From contig SHAP01000011.1 of assembly GCA_004213555.1 (NCBI GenBank), forward strand, positions 1 to 59,909: a stretch of DNA of 59,909 bases, given 5' to 3'. This document shows positions 25,093 to 34,248 of the stretch, one piece after another. Position 1 is the first letter of the stretch, and each line of letters begins with the position of its first letter. The DNA comes from Phycisphaeraceae bacterium. Its GTDB lineage: Bacteria; Planctomycetota; Phycisphaerae; Phycisphaerales; SM1A02. The notes under the pieces are model-generated. The model had not been told where the DNA came from. It saw only the letters and a program-made list of their open reading frames with translations, and made no database searches. A program made the translations under genes and the position numbers.

Positions 25093-27951
25093 ATGAATCT
25101 CATTCGAATCGGATGGGTTGTGGTGGCATCACTGGTTCGAGTCTCATTCGGACAAGAAGAACGCCTCGTGGACTGTGCAGGTCTCAACTTGGATGGTCCT
25201 TCGCTTCGAGTGACAGTGCCAGGGGTCAGTGATGCTCAAGGACTCGACCGCGTTCTGAATCCAAAAGTCGAAATCGATCTTGCGGTTCAGTTGGAGGGGC
25301 AACTGGAGAATCCATTTTCTACCCCCATCAGCAGCGAGTTGGAGCTGGTGTTGAACGTGATGGTCCAGCACCCTGGAGGCACGCTTGAGGTAGAAGACAC
25401 CGCAACAGTGATCCTCGATGGCGGGCCCATCGCGCCCGGGCAGTCGGTGGGATTCAAGGTCGGTGGGCAAGATCTCGTGCGTCAACTGTTCGGTTCCTCG
25501 TCGATCACCGACCAGGGAGCCATTTCCCGACTCTATGACAACGAGGTTTCGATTCGAGTTGCCGGCGAGGTTTCATTGTTTTCCTCCGCCGGTGGAACCA
25601 TCACGTTGGTCGGTGCTGGAGTGACGCAAGGCTCAGTTCGCTTGCTGTGGGATCAGATCACCAACAACGCGATTCGAGATTGGAACGAAATCGAACCAGC
25701 TTCTTGGTTCTTGGACCAAAATTGGGCTCCGACTTCTGTGCCATCTTCCAGTGAAACCGCAATCTTTGGCTTCCTCAACAGTACGGGCACGGCCACTGGC
25801 CTTGTTGATGCAATCGCCAATCCTCAACAGGTTGATGTCTTCAGCGGCTCCTTCGAGTTTGATTCTGATCTTGAAATCAATGCCGATCGATTGAGAGTTG
25901 GTGTCAATCAAGACGGGGCTCCAGCCACCTTGAACGTATCTTCCTCGAGGCTTGTGTTTTCCGATGCCTCGGTCGGATCCCCGCAAGCAAATTTCTCATC
26001 GCTCCGTGTTTTGTCAGATGCCGCACTCGCGGTGAGTCGATTTGACGTGGGGGTCGCAGGGTCCGCTGAATTGATCCTCAAAGAAAGTCTTGTCCAGGTT
26101 GCTCGTTTGCGGGTTGGATATGCCCCAATCGATGCCCTGGATACCTTCAGCGGCCGACTGGAGCTTCGAGGCAATACCTTCCTGGAAGGTGACCTTTTCG
26201 AATTGCAGGGCGTTCTCGATTTGACCGGGGAATCCTCCTCGGTGCAATTCAACTCCTTTGTCATCGGTGATCTGGGCCGAGCGGCATTCCCAGGAAACGA
26301 TGGTCACGTCGAGAACAGTGGATTGCTTCAAGTCGCTTCAGGTGGAGCAATGATTTCTGGCGACTACACGCAAGCCGGTGAAGACGACCGGGTTTCTGGT
26401 CGGCTCCAGGTTGGTCGCAATCTCGTTTCGGGTGAACTCAACCGACTCCAAGTTCTTGGTCAAGCCCAATTGGCGGGCGGTCTCGAGGTTGTTTGGACCG
26501 ACGGGGTCATACCTGCGAGCTCTGAGGTGCTCTCCGCGGGCAACCTCACCGGTGAATTCCCTGTTCGACGATTTCTTGGAGGCGATGGTGCTTCGGCCGT
26601 GAACTTCTTGGGATCGAATCCCTTGGGGGGTTCGGTGTTGAGATTGGAAAATGCTGGTCCCGCTGATCCTTTGCCCATGGTTCCCTCGACGGCCTTTGAC
26701 TTCCCTTCAGGCTTTCTTGACCTTGAAATTGGTGACATCAACAACGATGGTTTGAATGATGTGGCCGCGGTGGTGCTGGGGGTTCAGGGGCTTCCAGAGG
26801 TCGAATTGCAGCTGGCTCAATTTGACGCTGACAACCAGTTGAGCTTCCTGAAAGTGAGTTTGGACGCGCCTTTCGGGGCAACCGACATCACATTTGGTGA
26901 TGCGAATTTTGACTTCGTGCCTGATTTGTGCGTGGCTGGGCTTGATGGAACTTTTGCTGTGGCCAATGGCGTAGAAGATGGCACATTCGAACCGTTCCAA
27001 GTCGTACTGGGTGGCTACGGTGAAATCGCGGATATCCGGGCGCTCTCCGCCCCATCAGACCCCCTCGATGTGCTTTTGCTCGACCGCACAAACAGCAGGT
27101 TGCGTCGTATCCAAGCCGTCAACACTTTGCTGGGAAGTGGTTTCAGTGATCAAGATCAAGGTGGGACCGACGATGATCCGAGCGAGATCGACCCGGTTCC
27201 TGGCACCGGAAAGAAAAATGACAACGCCATCGTGACGAGTGCGCAGTCGATCAAACTCACCACCGGTTCGAGGAAGAAAAGCCGTGGTAACAATGACACG
27301 GCTTCTGCTGGCTCGGGGGACAATTCAAGTCCTCTGTCGCAGGTTTCGACGCCCGCCATACACGTGACCTTGCACCGAGATCGTGGATCTTTCGAAGTGC
27401 ATCGCATCACCAGTGGCGGTCAGCTTGGGGGCGGGGTGGAGTTCCTGTTGATACACCCCAATGCCGAAGATCAGTTGGAACCAGTGGATTTGGATCTTGG
27501 CGATTTCGATGGCGATGGTGACGCAGACATCGCCGTAGCCTTTGTCTCCACGGATGCCCAGGGGTTTTCCCAAGGGATCGTCCGCCTGTTGCGAGCCGAC
27601 TGGGACGGGAGCGGGGGCGTGACTTTTGTTGACACACCTCTCCAGGCGCCTGGGCCCGCGATTGATGCCATTCGAGCTGGCGACTTCAATGATGATGGAG
27701 TGGATGAACTGTTGCTGTTTCGCGAATCTCCCTTCTTGCTGGGGGGAGGCTTGATGGTCGATGTACTTCGGCGGAATGTCTTGACCGGTGACGTCAACGG
27801 TGATGGTCAGGTTGGCTTTGCAGACCTGCTCTTGGTCCTGGCCCGTTGGGGCGAAGATTGCGGGAGCTGTCCCGAGGACATCAGCGGCAATGGTGTGGTT
27901 GACTTTGACGACGTATTGGCGTTGCTGACCAATTGGACCGGGGCACCCTGA
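25093..27951 (+). CDS. Large secreted FG-GAP/VCBS-type protein with dockerin-like C-terminus
   Basis: The 952-residue protein begins with a signal peptide (WVVVASLVRVSFGQ). The first half has beta-helix-like repeats of a polysaccharide-facing or autotransporter-like style. The second half holds FG-GAP/VCBS calcium motifs (EIGDINNDGLNDVAAVV near 545, DLGDFDGDGDADIAVAF near 800, AGDFNDDGVDELLLF near 860). It ends in two dockerin-like loops (GDVNGDGQVGFADLLLVL and DISGNGVVDFDDVLALL). A polar Lys/Asn/Ser-rich stretch about 705-755 interrupts the repeats. It lies 73 bases after the ECF sigma gene and ends one base from the convergent kinase, so it is a plausible target or partner of that pair. Confidence 0.75.
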   Translation: MNLIRIGWVVVASLVRVSFGQEERLVDCAGLNLDGPSLRVTVPGVSDAQGLDRVLNPKVEIDLAVQLEGQLENPFSTPISSELELVLNVMVQHPGGTLEVEDTATVILDGGPIAPGQSVGFKVGGQDLVRQLFGSSSITDQGAISRLYDNEVSIRVAGEVSLFSSAGGTITLVGAGVTQGSVRLLWDQITNNAIRDWNEIEPASWFLDQNWAPTSVPSSSETAIFGFLNSTGTATGLVDAIANPQQVDVFSGSFEFDSDLEINADRLRVGVNQDGAPATLNVSSSRLVFSDASVGSPQANFSSLRVLSDAALAVSRFDVGVAGSAELILKESLVQVARLRVGYAPIDALDTFSGRLELRGNTFLEGDLFELQGVLDLTGESSSVQFNSFVIGDLGRAAFPGNDGHVENSGLLQVASGGAMISGDYTQAGEDDRVSGRLQVGRNLVSGELNRLQVLGQAQLAGGLEVVWTDGVIPASSEVLSAGNLTGEFPVRRFLGGDGASAVNFLGSNPLGGSVLRLENAGPADPLPMVPSTAFDFPSGFLDLEIGDINNDGLNDVAAVVLGVQGLPEVELQLAQFDADNQLSFLKVSLDAPFGATDITFGDANFDFVPDLCVAGLDGTFAVANGVEDGTFEPFQVVLGGYGEIADIRALSAPSDPLDVLLLDRTNSRLRRIQAVNTLLGSGFSDQDQGGTDDDPSEIDPVPGTGKKNDNAIVTSAQSIKLTTGSRKKSRGNNDTASAGSGDNSSPLSQVSTPAIHVTLHRDRGSFEVHRITSGGQLGGGVEFLLIHPNAEDQLEPVDLDLGDFDGDGDADIAVAFVSTDAQGFSQGIVRLLRADWDGSGGVTFVDTPLQAPGPAIDAIRAGDFNDDGVDELLLFRESPFLLGGGLMVDVLRRNVLTGDVNGDGQVGFADLLLVLARWGEDCGSCPEDISGNGVVDFDDVLALLTNWTGAP

Positions 27952-30531
27952 TTATTTGCGTTCAGCGCAGATCCGCTGAAGTTCAACCGCAGCTTTGAGA
28001 ATAGCAATGGAGCGTTCGTTCTCTACGCCGCGGGCATGTTCTCTTCGAACGTGTGCAACAAGAGCCCCGGCGCTTTCGCTTGCCAATTCGTAGTGCTGCC
28101 CATCGAATTGGAGCAGGGCCATGTTGTAGTGCGTTTCGGCCCACAATTCGAGGCTTCTTGCATCTCCAGGGTCTCCAGCGTGCAAGGCTTCCGCCAGAGC
28201 ATTTGCCTCTTCAAGCAGCAGTTGGCTTTGTCTTTGCAGCTCGATGATCTCATCCGGCTGGTTCGTTGTTTTGCTCAGGGTTCGCCGAGTCAGATATCCC
28301 AAGATCAAACCTTTCGCCAGGTCACGTTGGGCGGTTGGGGTGTTTTGTTGTTGGAGAAGCACTCGGCAGAGGCTGAGGTAGGCCTCGCTCTTGTCGAATG
28401 CTTCCTCGAGTTGGTTGGCTTTCCGAAGCCCATTGGCCCAAGTGAACTGCAGGAGCCCGCGGTTTCGTTCGTTGTACCTCTGGTTCAATTCAATCGCGGT
28501 CTGGCTGGCACGTTGGTACAGCTTGTCTGCCTGAGTCCAAAGTTCAAACGCTTGATCCAAGCGTTTTTCCTTGGCGCTGTAGGCAATCCTCCCGCGTCTC
28601 GTGGCCAGATCTGCAAGGGCATCCAGTCTTCGAACTTCGAGATTCCTCTGACTCGGATCGTTGGGAACCAGTCCCAGCAATGCCTCCACTTGATCGAGCC
28701 GATCCGAAAGGGTTGCTTCAGCTTGTGGAGGCAGACTGCCTTGGACGAGGCTGGCATCGTGTTTGATTTGTATCCATCGTTGAGTCAGTTCGGCGAGAGC
28801 AAGCGTGTGATCAGCCGGCTGTTCTGAAGGCTTCAGATTTTTTCGGAGGAGGATGGCTTGGTCCATTGCCGCCAACGCTTCTTCGGACCGGCCGAGGTTT
28901 GCGGAAAATCCACCGAGAACGTCTGCGTAGGTGGCCCATGCGTTGGCGAGTTCAAGCTGAACCGCTGAGATTGCTTCGCCGCCCTGGGAAAGCGTGCCCA
29001 TGCGATCCAGTCGCTGCTTGAGGTATTCGGCGATGTACGCTCGGGCGTCGGTGGTGCCAACGATCGTCCTCAGCTTCTGGTCGGCCTTCCCACTCATAAA
29101 AGAACTCAGATCTGTGAGGGTGTCGATTAATATTGACTCACGCTCGGATTGCAGTTCTTGGATGGTGATGGTTTGTTGAAGATTTGTCGTGGCCATGGTT
29201 TGCCAAGCAAACAGGCCCCAACTTAAGAAGACCCCCATCGACAACACCACGGTGGAAACCTTGTAGCGATTTCGCCGGACAAACTTCACGGCGGTGGTGA
29301 TGGGGTTTGGGGGCTTGGCCATCACGGGTCGATCGGACAGGTAGTTTTCGATGTCTTCTCTAAATGCTTCTGCCGTTCGGTAGCGATCGACGGGTCGCTT
29401 CTCCAGTGCTTTGAGCACAATGTCATCCAGATCTCCCCGGAGTTGCCGACTCAATCGGGCGTCCGTTCCGGTGGTGGGATTGCCTCCTCGGTGTGACGGT
29501 CCCGTGGTTGGATCTGAGGTTCTGGTAACACCTCCGGTGCCTCCAGAAGTTCCCATTTCGCTTGAGTGTCCTTGGTGGATCGATTTGCTGGGCAAAGGCG
29601 GTGGCTTTTCGCAAATGACCTTTTGCTTTTGTGCTGGGCTCAAACCGGTCAGGTCGTATGGACGTTGACCGGCGAGAAGTTCATACAAAATGACACCGAC
29701 GGCATACAGGTCGCTTCCCGCATTGGTCGGTTTGCCGAGGAATTGTTCCGGTGCGGCGTAGGCGGGAGTATGGGGTGCTGAGGCCACTGTGGGATGAATA
29801 GGTCCTCCATAGGACTCCGGGTCAAGATCTTTGGCAACCCCAAAGTCAATAACCACGGGGCGCCCATTTCGATCAATCAAGATGTTTCCGGGTTTGAGGT
29901 CGCGGTGGACGATGCCGTGGTTGTGGACCTCCTGAACGGCATCCAAAATGGTTTGTGTGACGCGAAGTCGATCCACAAGACCAAGCCGATTGCCATCGCA
30001 CCATTGGTCCAACGGTTCACCGTCGATGTATTCCATAACGAAAAACGGGCGGCCGTCTTCCGTGGTCCCACCATCGATGCGCCGTGCAATGTTGGGGTGG
30101 GAAAGTGCCACCAAAATCCGATTTTCCCGTTGGAATCTGTGGAGTATTTCGGGGGAGTTGTGTCCTTCGTGCAGGACTTTCAAGGCGACCCGTTCTTCCA
30201 GTCCACCTGAATCCCGGATGGCCAGATAAACCGTGCCAAACCCTCCGCGGCCAAGCTCTTTGACCACCCGGTAGCCACCAATGTGGCTTGGCAGCTTTGC
30301 CTTATTTAGGTCTGTCAGAAGGTCTCGAAGAATGGTCGGCTCATCCGCAAGAAGCCCATCGAGTCCCGTGTCTGATTCTGAGTGGGTGGCCAGCATGGCT
30401 TCCACTTCTTCTCGGAGGCTGAGATCGTCTCCACATGCTTGGTCGAGATAGGCAATCCGCTCTTCGCCTTGCAGATCGCATGCTTCCAGATAGATATCAG
30501 TGAGTCGTTGGTGTCGGCCGCTGCTGTCCAT
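27952..30531 (-). CDS. Membrane-anchored serine/threonine protein kinase with C-terminal helical repeats
   Basis: The 859-residue protein has an N-terminal helical segment typical of planctomycete kinases (LTDIYLEACDL, about 9-50). The Hanks-type kinase domain (about 87-400) contains GRGGFGTVYLA, Lys118 (VALKVL), HRDLKPGNILID (catalytic Asp211) and DFGVAKD (229-235). One membrane segment follows at about 424-443. The 400-residue exported region is TPR-like and helical. A long Gly/Thr/Ser-rich insertion (about 315-360) lies inside the kinase C-lobe. Such kinases commonly neighbour the ECF sigma type found here. It converges on the FG-GAP gene with no spacer, so any terminator must overlap coding sequence. 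Confidence 0.93.
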   Translation of the reverse strand: MDSSGRHQRLTDIYLEACDLQGEERIAYLDQACGDDLSLREEVEAMLATHSESDTGLDGLLADEPTILRDLLTDLNKAKLPSHIGGYRVVKELGRGGFGTVYLAIRDSGGLEERVALKVLHEGHNSPEILHRFQRENRILVALSHPNIARRIDGGTTEDGRPFFVMEYIDGEPLDQWCDGNRLGLVDRLRVTQTILDAVQEVHNHGIVHRDLKPGNILIDRNGRPVVIDFGVAKDLDPESYGGPIHPTVASAPHTPAYAAPEQFLGKPTNAGSDLYAVGVILYELLAGQRPYDLTGLSPAQKQKVICEKPPPLPSKSIHQGHSSEMGTSGGTGGVTRTSDPTTGPSHRGGNPTTGTDARLSRQLRGDLDDIVLKALEKRPVDRYRTAEAFREDIENYLSDRPVMAKPPNPITTAVKFVRRNRYKVSTVVLSMGVFLSWGLFAWQTMATTNLQQTITIQELQSERESILIDTLTDLSSFMSGKADQKLRTIVGTTDARAYIAEYLKQRLDRMGTLSQGGEAISAVQLELANAWATYADVLGGFSANLGRSEEALAAMDQAILLRKNLKPSEQPADHTLALAELTQRWIQIKHDASLVQGSLPPQAEATLSDRLDQVEALLGLVPNDPSQRNLEVRRLDALADLATRRGRIAYSAKEKRLDQAFELWTQADKLYQRASQTAIELNQRYNERNRGLLQFTWANGLRKANQLEEAFDKSEAYLSLCRVLLQQQNTPTAQRDLAKGLILGYLTRRTLSKTTNQPDEIIELQRQSQLLLEEANALAEALHAGDPGDARSLELWAETHYNMALLQFDGQHYELASESAGALVAHVRREHARGVENERSIAILKAAVELQRICAERK

Positions 30532-30602
30532 GGTGGTGGTTCCGAAGAAAAGGCGTCTTCAAGAGTTATGGCGGGAAACCGAAGCGGATTCCGCCAAATT
30601 TT

Positions 30603-31475
30603 TCAGTACGAAGCTCCGGGCTTCGTAAGTTTGAAAGTTCGAATGACCCGGGCGAGGAGCCATCGGGCATGCCGTTCAACCCCGACAATGAAATGCCCGA
30701 AGGTGGTCAAGATGCGCTCTCGCCGGCGGCCTTCGATGGCTTTCACCATGATGCGTGCCGCTCGATCGGTGGGCAGCACCATCCAAGAGGGTGGGTTGCG
30801 CCGATGCCCACTGGCCGGCGCTCCATCTCGACCAATGCCTCTGATTTCCGATGCCACAAATCCCGGCGCCAAGTGGGTCACCGAAACCCCTTTGGGGTGC
30901 AGCTCGTACCAAAGGGCATCCGCCAGCGCTTTCACGGCATGCTTGCTCATGGCGTATACCCCGGTGGAGGCTACCGAGACAAACGAATTGACCGATCCCA
31001 CAATGGCCAGTCGGCCTTTGGCCAAGATCAGATCATCTTTTGTGGCACGGATGGTTCGGACAACACCCATCACATTCACTTCGAGTTGTCGACGAATCTC
31101 TGCTTCCGAGAATTGATCGAATCGACCTTGGGCGGAATAGCCTGCGTTTGCCACCACCACGTCGATTCGCCCGAAGGCCTCCCGGGCCAATTCCGCCAAG
31201 GCCTCCACATCGTCGGTTTGCATGACATCACATGCTTTAACGACGCACCGAACATTGCTGGATTGTTCGATCTCTTCGGCAAGTTGTGTGAGTCGATCGA
31301 TCCTTCGTGCCCCGAGAACGAGGTCGTGGTTTCGTTGCGCGAACACTTGAGCCAAGGCTTCCCCGATACCAGAAGAAGCGCCGGTGATCAGGGCAACGGG
31401 TCGGTTGGAAGCGGGATGGGATTGAACTTGCACGTGCACAGCGTACGAAGCCAGCGTCGGGTTGGTGGTGACCAA
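30603..31475 (-). CDS. Short-chain dehydrogenase/reductase
   Basis: The 290-residue protein is a classical SDR: the NAD(P)-binding loop TGASSGIGEALA near 33-44, the ARR following strand 2 (favouring NADP), VANAGYSAQG, and the catalytic VGSVNSF...YAMSKHA with Ser, Tyr and Lys in place. The C-terminal extension with basic residues suggests peripheral membrane contact. The substrate is unknown. It starts nine bases after the glycosyltransferase stop, so it is probably in the same minus-strand transcript. Confidence 0.85.
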   Translation of the reverse strand: MVTTNPTLASYAVHVQVQSHPASNRPVALITGASSGIGEALAQVFAQRNHDLVLGARRIDRLTQLAEEIEQSSNVRCVVKACDVMQTDDVEALAELAREAFGRIDVVVANAGYSAQGRFDQFSEAEIRRQLEVNVMGVVRTIRATKDDLILAKGRLAIVGSVNSFVSVASTGVYAMSKHAVKALADALWYELHPKGVSVTHLAPGFVASEIRGIGRDGAPASGHRRNPPSWMVLPTDRAARIMVKAIEGRRRERILTTFGHFIVGVERHARWLLARVIRTFKLTKPGASY

Positions 31476-31484
31476 TTGATTGCT

Positions 31485-32291
31485 TTAGTGACCTCTGAGG
31501 CGAGACTTGTTTGCCTCGTGATCGAGCAATCTCCTTTCCGCGGCAAGAAGGTGCTTTTGCCACGTCACCATGGCCATGGTTTGGCTCATCAGGAATCCTC
31601 TTCGACCATCGCGAAATCCTTGTTTTAGAACATACTGCTTGCAAAAAGCCGCCAAGGGTGAGAGGAGCAATCGCCCCAGGCCGCCGTGGCTGCGATTGGA
31701 TCCGGCCTCCACCTGCGCGTACCCGAGATTCCTTGACAAGCCGTCTGCCAGATCAACAAATGCATCATGCATGAGCTTGCCTGGCAACCGGATGGTTTTC
31801 CCCTCCACTTGAATGCGATCGTGGATTCCCTCGGCCTGGTCACCACACGAACCCGCAACCGAAGAGTGCTCCGGCCGCACCAGCCGGAGTCGACGCTCAG
31901 GTTGGCAGACAAAATTCAGTGGCATTCCGTGCACCATCAGTTGCCGATGCACCTCCGCGCCAACAGTGTCTGGCGGATCCTCTTTCATCAGTTTGGCAAC
32001 AGCACCCCACAGCGCAGAATCTGGCCATTCATCAGCATCCAGCATCAGGGCCCAATCTGCTCCTTGGCCGCGACACTGCTCGAGAAGAAATCGGCGTTGG
32101 CCCACCATGCCGTCCCAGTCGCGATGCAGCATGGTGGCTCCACATTTTTTGGCAAAATCGATGGTGCCATCGGTTGATCCAGAATCAACCACCCACAACC
32201 GATTGTGCAAGTTGGCCTGGACGATGGAATCCATGACGACGGGGAGGGTTCGCATGGCGTTGAGCGTGCATATTCCGATGTGCAATGACAT
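31485..32291 (-). CDS. Family 2 glycosyltransferase
   Basis: The 268-residue GT-A protein has a nucleotide-sugar binding start (IGICTLNAMRTLPVVMDSI), the VVDSGSTDGT loop, and the metal-binding LMLDADEW. It resembles the WaaE/KdtX-like group of lipopolysaccharide or surface glycan glucosyltransferases. The C-terminal half contains an amphipathic basic region consistent with membrane association. It is cytoplasmic-side; the acceptor is unknown. It diverges from the DUF1684 gene. Confidence 0.85.
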   Translation of the reverse strand: MSLHIGICTLNAMRTLPVVMDSIVQANLHNRLWVVDSGSTDGTIDFAKKCGATMLHRDWDGMVGQRRFLLEQCRGQGADWALMLDADEWPDSALWGAVAKLMKEDPPDTVGAEVHRQLMVHGMPLNFVCQPERRLRLVRPEHSSVAGSCGDQAEGIHDRIQVEGKTIRLPGKLMHDAFVDLADGLSRNLGYAQVEAGSNRSHGGLGRLLLSPLAAFCKQYVLKQGFRDGRRGFLMSQTMAMVTWQKHLLAAERRLLDHEANKSRLRGH

Positions 32292-32326
32292 CCCCTGACC
32301 TTACATGCTTCCCCTATGGTGTGGGC

Positions 32327-33391
32327 ATGCGTGGCAAATTGTCCCGAGGCATCCGCCAAACTTGGGCCATCAGAACGAGCGCCGTTGGTGTGTGGCTTGC
32401 TCTGGCTGGCGTCCATGCCTGTGATGCCACGTGTGACTCTTCCACCCAAACAAAGTCTGTCTCGGACGAAAAGCATGCCCTTGTTCTCCTGGGTCCACCG
32501 CTTGCAAAGGATCACCCTGTCATGACCAACCCATCTTCTTATTCAGAAAGTGCCTGGAAGCAGTGGCACTCCGGTCGAGTCGACCGTTTGTCAGCACCCG
32601 AGGGATGGCTCTCGCTGGTGGGCCTAGATTTTTTACCGACAACCTCAGGGCAAACACTTTCGTTTGGGGGGGCGGATGCCGATCTGTCTTCAGAAGGTTT
32701 TTCTGACCAGAGATTGGGTCAATTTGTCCTCGATCAGGATGGCTGGCGGTTTCAGGTTGCCGACGAAGCACACTGCACCTTTGATGGCCAAGCCGCAAAA
32801 GAGGGTTTGTTGCGGACCGACGCCGATGGCAGATCAACCGAGCTGCGTGTCGGGGGAGGAGTTTTGGTTTTGATTGAGCGCGGCGGACGGGTTGCACTTC
32901 GTTCTCGCCACCCCCAAGCCAAAAGCCGAACAACCTTCTCGGGGATCCCCTGCTGGCCTTGGCAGCAAAGTGCGGTGGTGACAGGTTTGTTCGTACCCGC
33001 AGAGCCTGAGAGCACGTTTCAAGCCGAAAATGCACTGGGGGAGATTGAAGAGACTTCGCTTGGGGGCACCATCCGGTTTGCTTGGCCACAGTCAACTTCT
33101 GAAACCAACGCCACTGAAGTTGAGACTTACGAGTTGCTTGGGACCGCCAACAGCGATGGTTCGCTGTTTGTGGTGTTCGCGGACGCAACGTCGGGTGGCA
33201 AGAGCTATGGGGGCGGTCGTTTTCTCTCGGTTGCTGCTCCAGAGGATGATGGTCGAGTCACCATTGATTTCAACCGAAGTGTCAATCCACCTTGCGCGTT
33301 CACACCTTTTGCGACGTGTCCTCGACCCCCTCAGCAGAACCGCTTGCCTTTCGCAATTGAGGCTGGGGAGATGACGCCGCGGGAGCATTGA
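32327..33391 (+). CDS. DUF1684 family protein, probably exported
   Basis: The 354-residue protein carries the DUF1684 C-terminal signature: DFNRSVNPPCAFTPFATCP followed by PPQQNRLPFAIEAGE, together with an earlier SLVGLDFL segment. The biochemical function of the family is not established. The N-terminus (AVGVWLALAGVHAC) looks like a signal peptide and may be a lipoprotein signal, although the lipobox VHAC is imperfect. I start at ATG 32327 rather than 32285, because the longer form would overlap the divergent glycosyltransferase. Confidence 0.8.
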   Translation: MRGKLSRGIRQTWAIRTSAVGVWLALAGVHACDATCDSSTQTKSVSDEKHALVLLGPPLAKDHPVMTNPSSYSESAWKQWHSGRVDRLSAPEGWLSLVGLDFLPTTSGQTLSFGGADADLSSEGFSDQRLGQFVLDQDGWRFQVADEAHCTFDGQAAKEGLLRTDADGRSTELRVGGGVLVLIERGGRVALRSRHPQAKSRTTFSGIPCWPWQQSAVVTGLFVPAEPESTFQAENALGEIEETSLGGTIRFAWPQSTSETNATEVETYELLGTANSDGSLFVVFADATSGGKSYGGGRFLSVAAPEDDGRVTIDFNRSVNPPCAFTPFATCPRPPQQNRLPFAIEAGEMTPREH

Positions 33392-33401
33392 TTGCTCCCG
33401 C
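33379..33401. terminator. Hairpin between convergent genes, with a stop codon in its loop
   Basis: GCGGGAGCA (33379-33387) pairs with TGCTCCCGC (33393-33401) around a five-base loop that includes most of the DUF1684 stop codon. There is no T-tract on the plus side. It lies between two convergent genes, so a bidirectional terminator is plausible. Confidence 0.4.
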
Positions 33402-33445
33402 AGCGGGCCCGAGCATCCCCAACTCGATTGTTGCACCCCAGTGTT

Positions 33446-34156
33446 TCATTTCCGCCTTCGTGACCGGGCCGCGCCGAGGCCCAGCACCGCGAGAGCCCCG
33501 GGACTCGGCACGGTCTGGCTCCAACGGATGTGATCGATGAACACCCCTTCATCGTTGGCGTTGGTTTCCACGGTGATTTGCAGGGCTTCGAATTGACTCG
33601 ATGTCGTGGTGAGTTCCAACCACCGCCCTTCAAGATTGAGGTCATCGATGTCCAGCCCTGAGGTATCCAAGATGGTGTGCGTGCCCCACAAAATTTGGAT
33701 GACGTCGTCTTCTTCCCACATGGAATCCGTGATGTACAACGAAAGATGGACCGTGTTGGCTTTGTCGACAGGATCAAAAAGAAGATCAATGGCACCGTCG
33801 GTATCGTTGATGCGATAGCCTTGCTGCCCATCCGCCCAGGCGGTGGGGCCATTTTGCCCAACACCAAAAACATCTCCGTCGGTCAAACCCACTCCGTTTC
33901 GTGTGTTTCGGTACCACGCTGACCATCCGGCGTGAACCACCAATGCTTGACCTGGCTGATTGACCAAAAAATGATCAATCGCCGGATCCATAGGATCGGT
34001 GTACGTCTCGGCGTCCGACTTCATTTCGAAGCTTTCCATTTTGATGACATCTGCTTGTGATCGTCCGATGGAAGTACCGATCATTCCCGCCACGAGACCT
34101 ACACGACAAAGTTTGCCCTTGGTTTCCTGGTCATACTTTTCTTGAAGGTTCAGCAC
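33446..34156 (-). CDS. Secreted protein with PEP-CTERM-like C-terminal sorting tail
   Basis: The 236-residue protein is beta-rich and ends VPSPGALAVLGLGAARSRRRK. This short Pro motif, small-residue hydrophobic stretch and Arg/Lys cluster is the layout of PEP-CTERM/exosortase tails in the planctomycete PSP variant. The hydrophobic part is very short. An N-terminal hydrophobic segment (RVGLVAGMIGTSIG) suggests export. The body has DxNDEG-type and WxxW features, but I cannot name a family. No exosortase gene is in the window. Confidence 0.6.
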   Translation of the reverse strand: MLNLQEKYDQETKGKLCRVGLVAGMIGTSIGRSQADVIKMESFEMKSDAETYTDPMDPAIDHFLVNQPGQALVVHAGWSAWYRNTRNGVGLTDGDVFGVGQNGPTAWADGQQGYRINDTDGAIDLLFDPVDKANTVHLSLYITDSMWEEDDVIQILWGTHTILDTSGLDIDDLNLEGRWLELTTTSSQFEALQITVETNANDEGVFIDHIRWSQTVPSPGALAVLGLGAARSRRRK

Positions 34157-34248
34157 GTTGACTCCTCACTCGGTTTTTGTTGAGGAGCAAGCATGCCCAG
34201 CCATGGAGTGTGTTCGGCCGAACAATGAAAAAATTCTTCGGATTGGCG

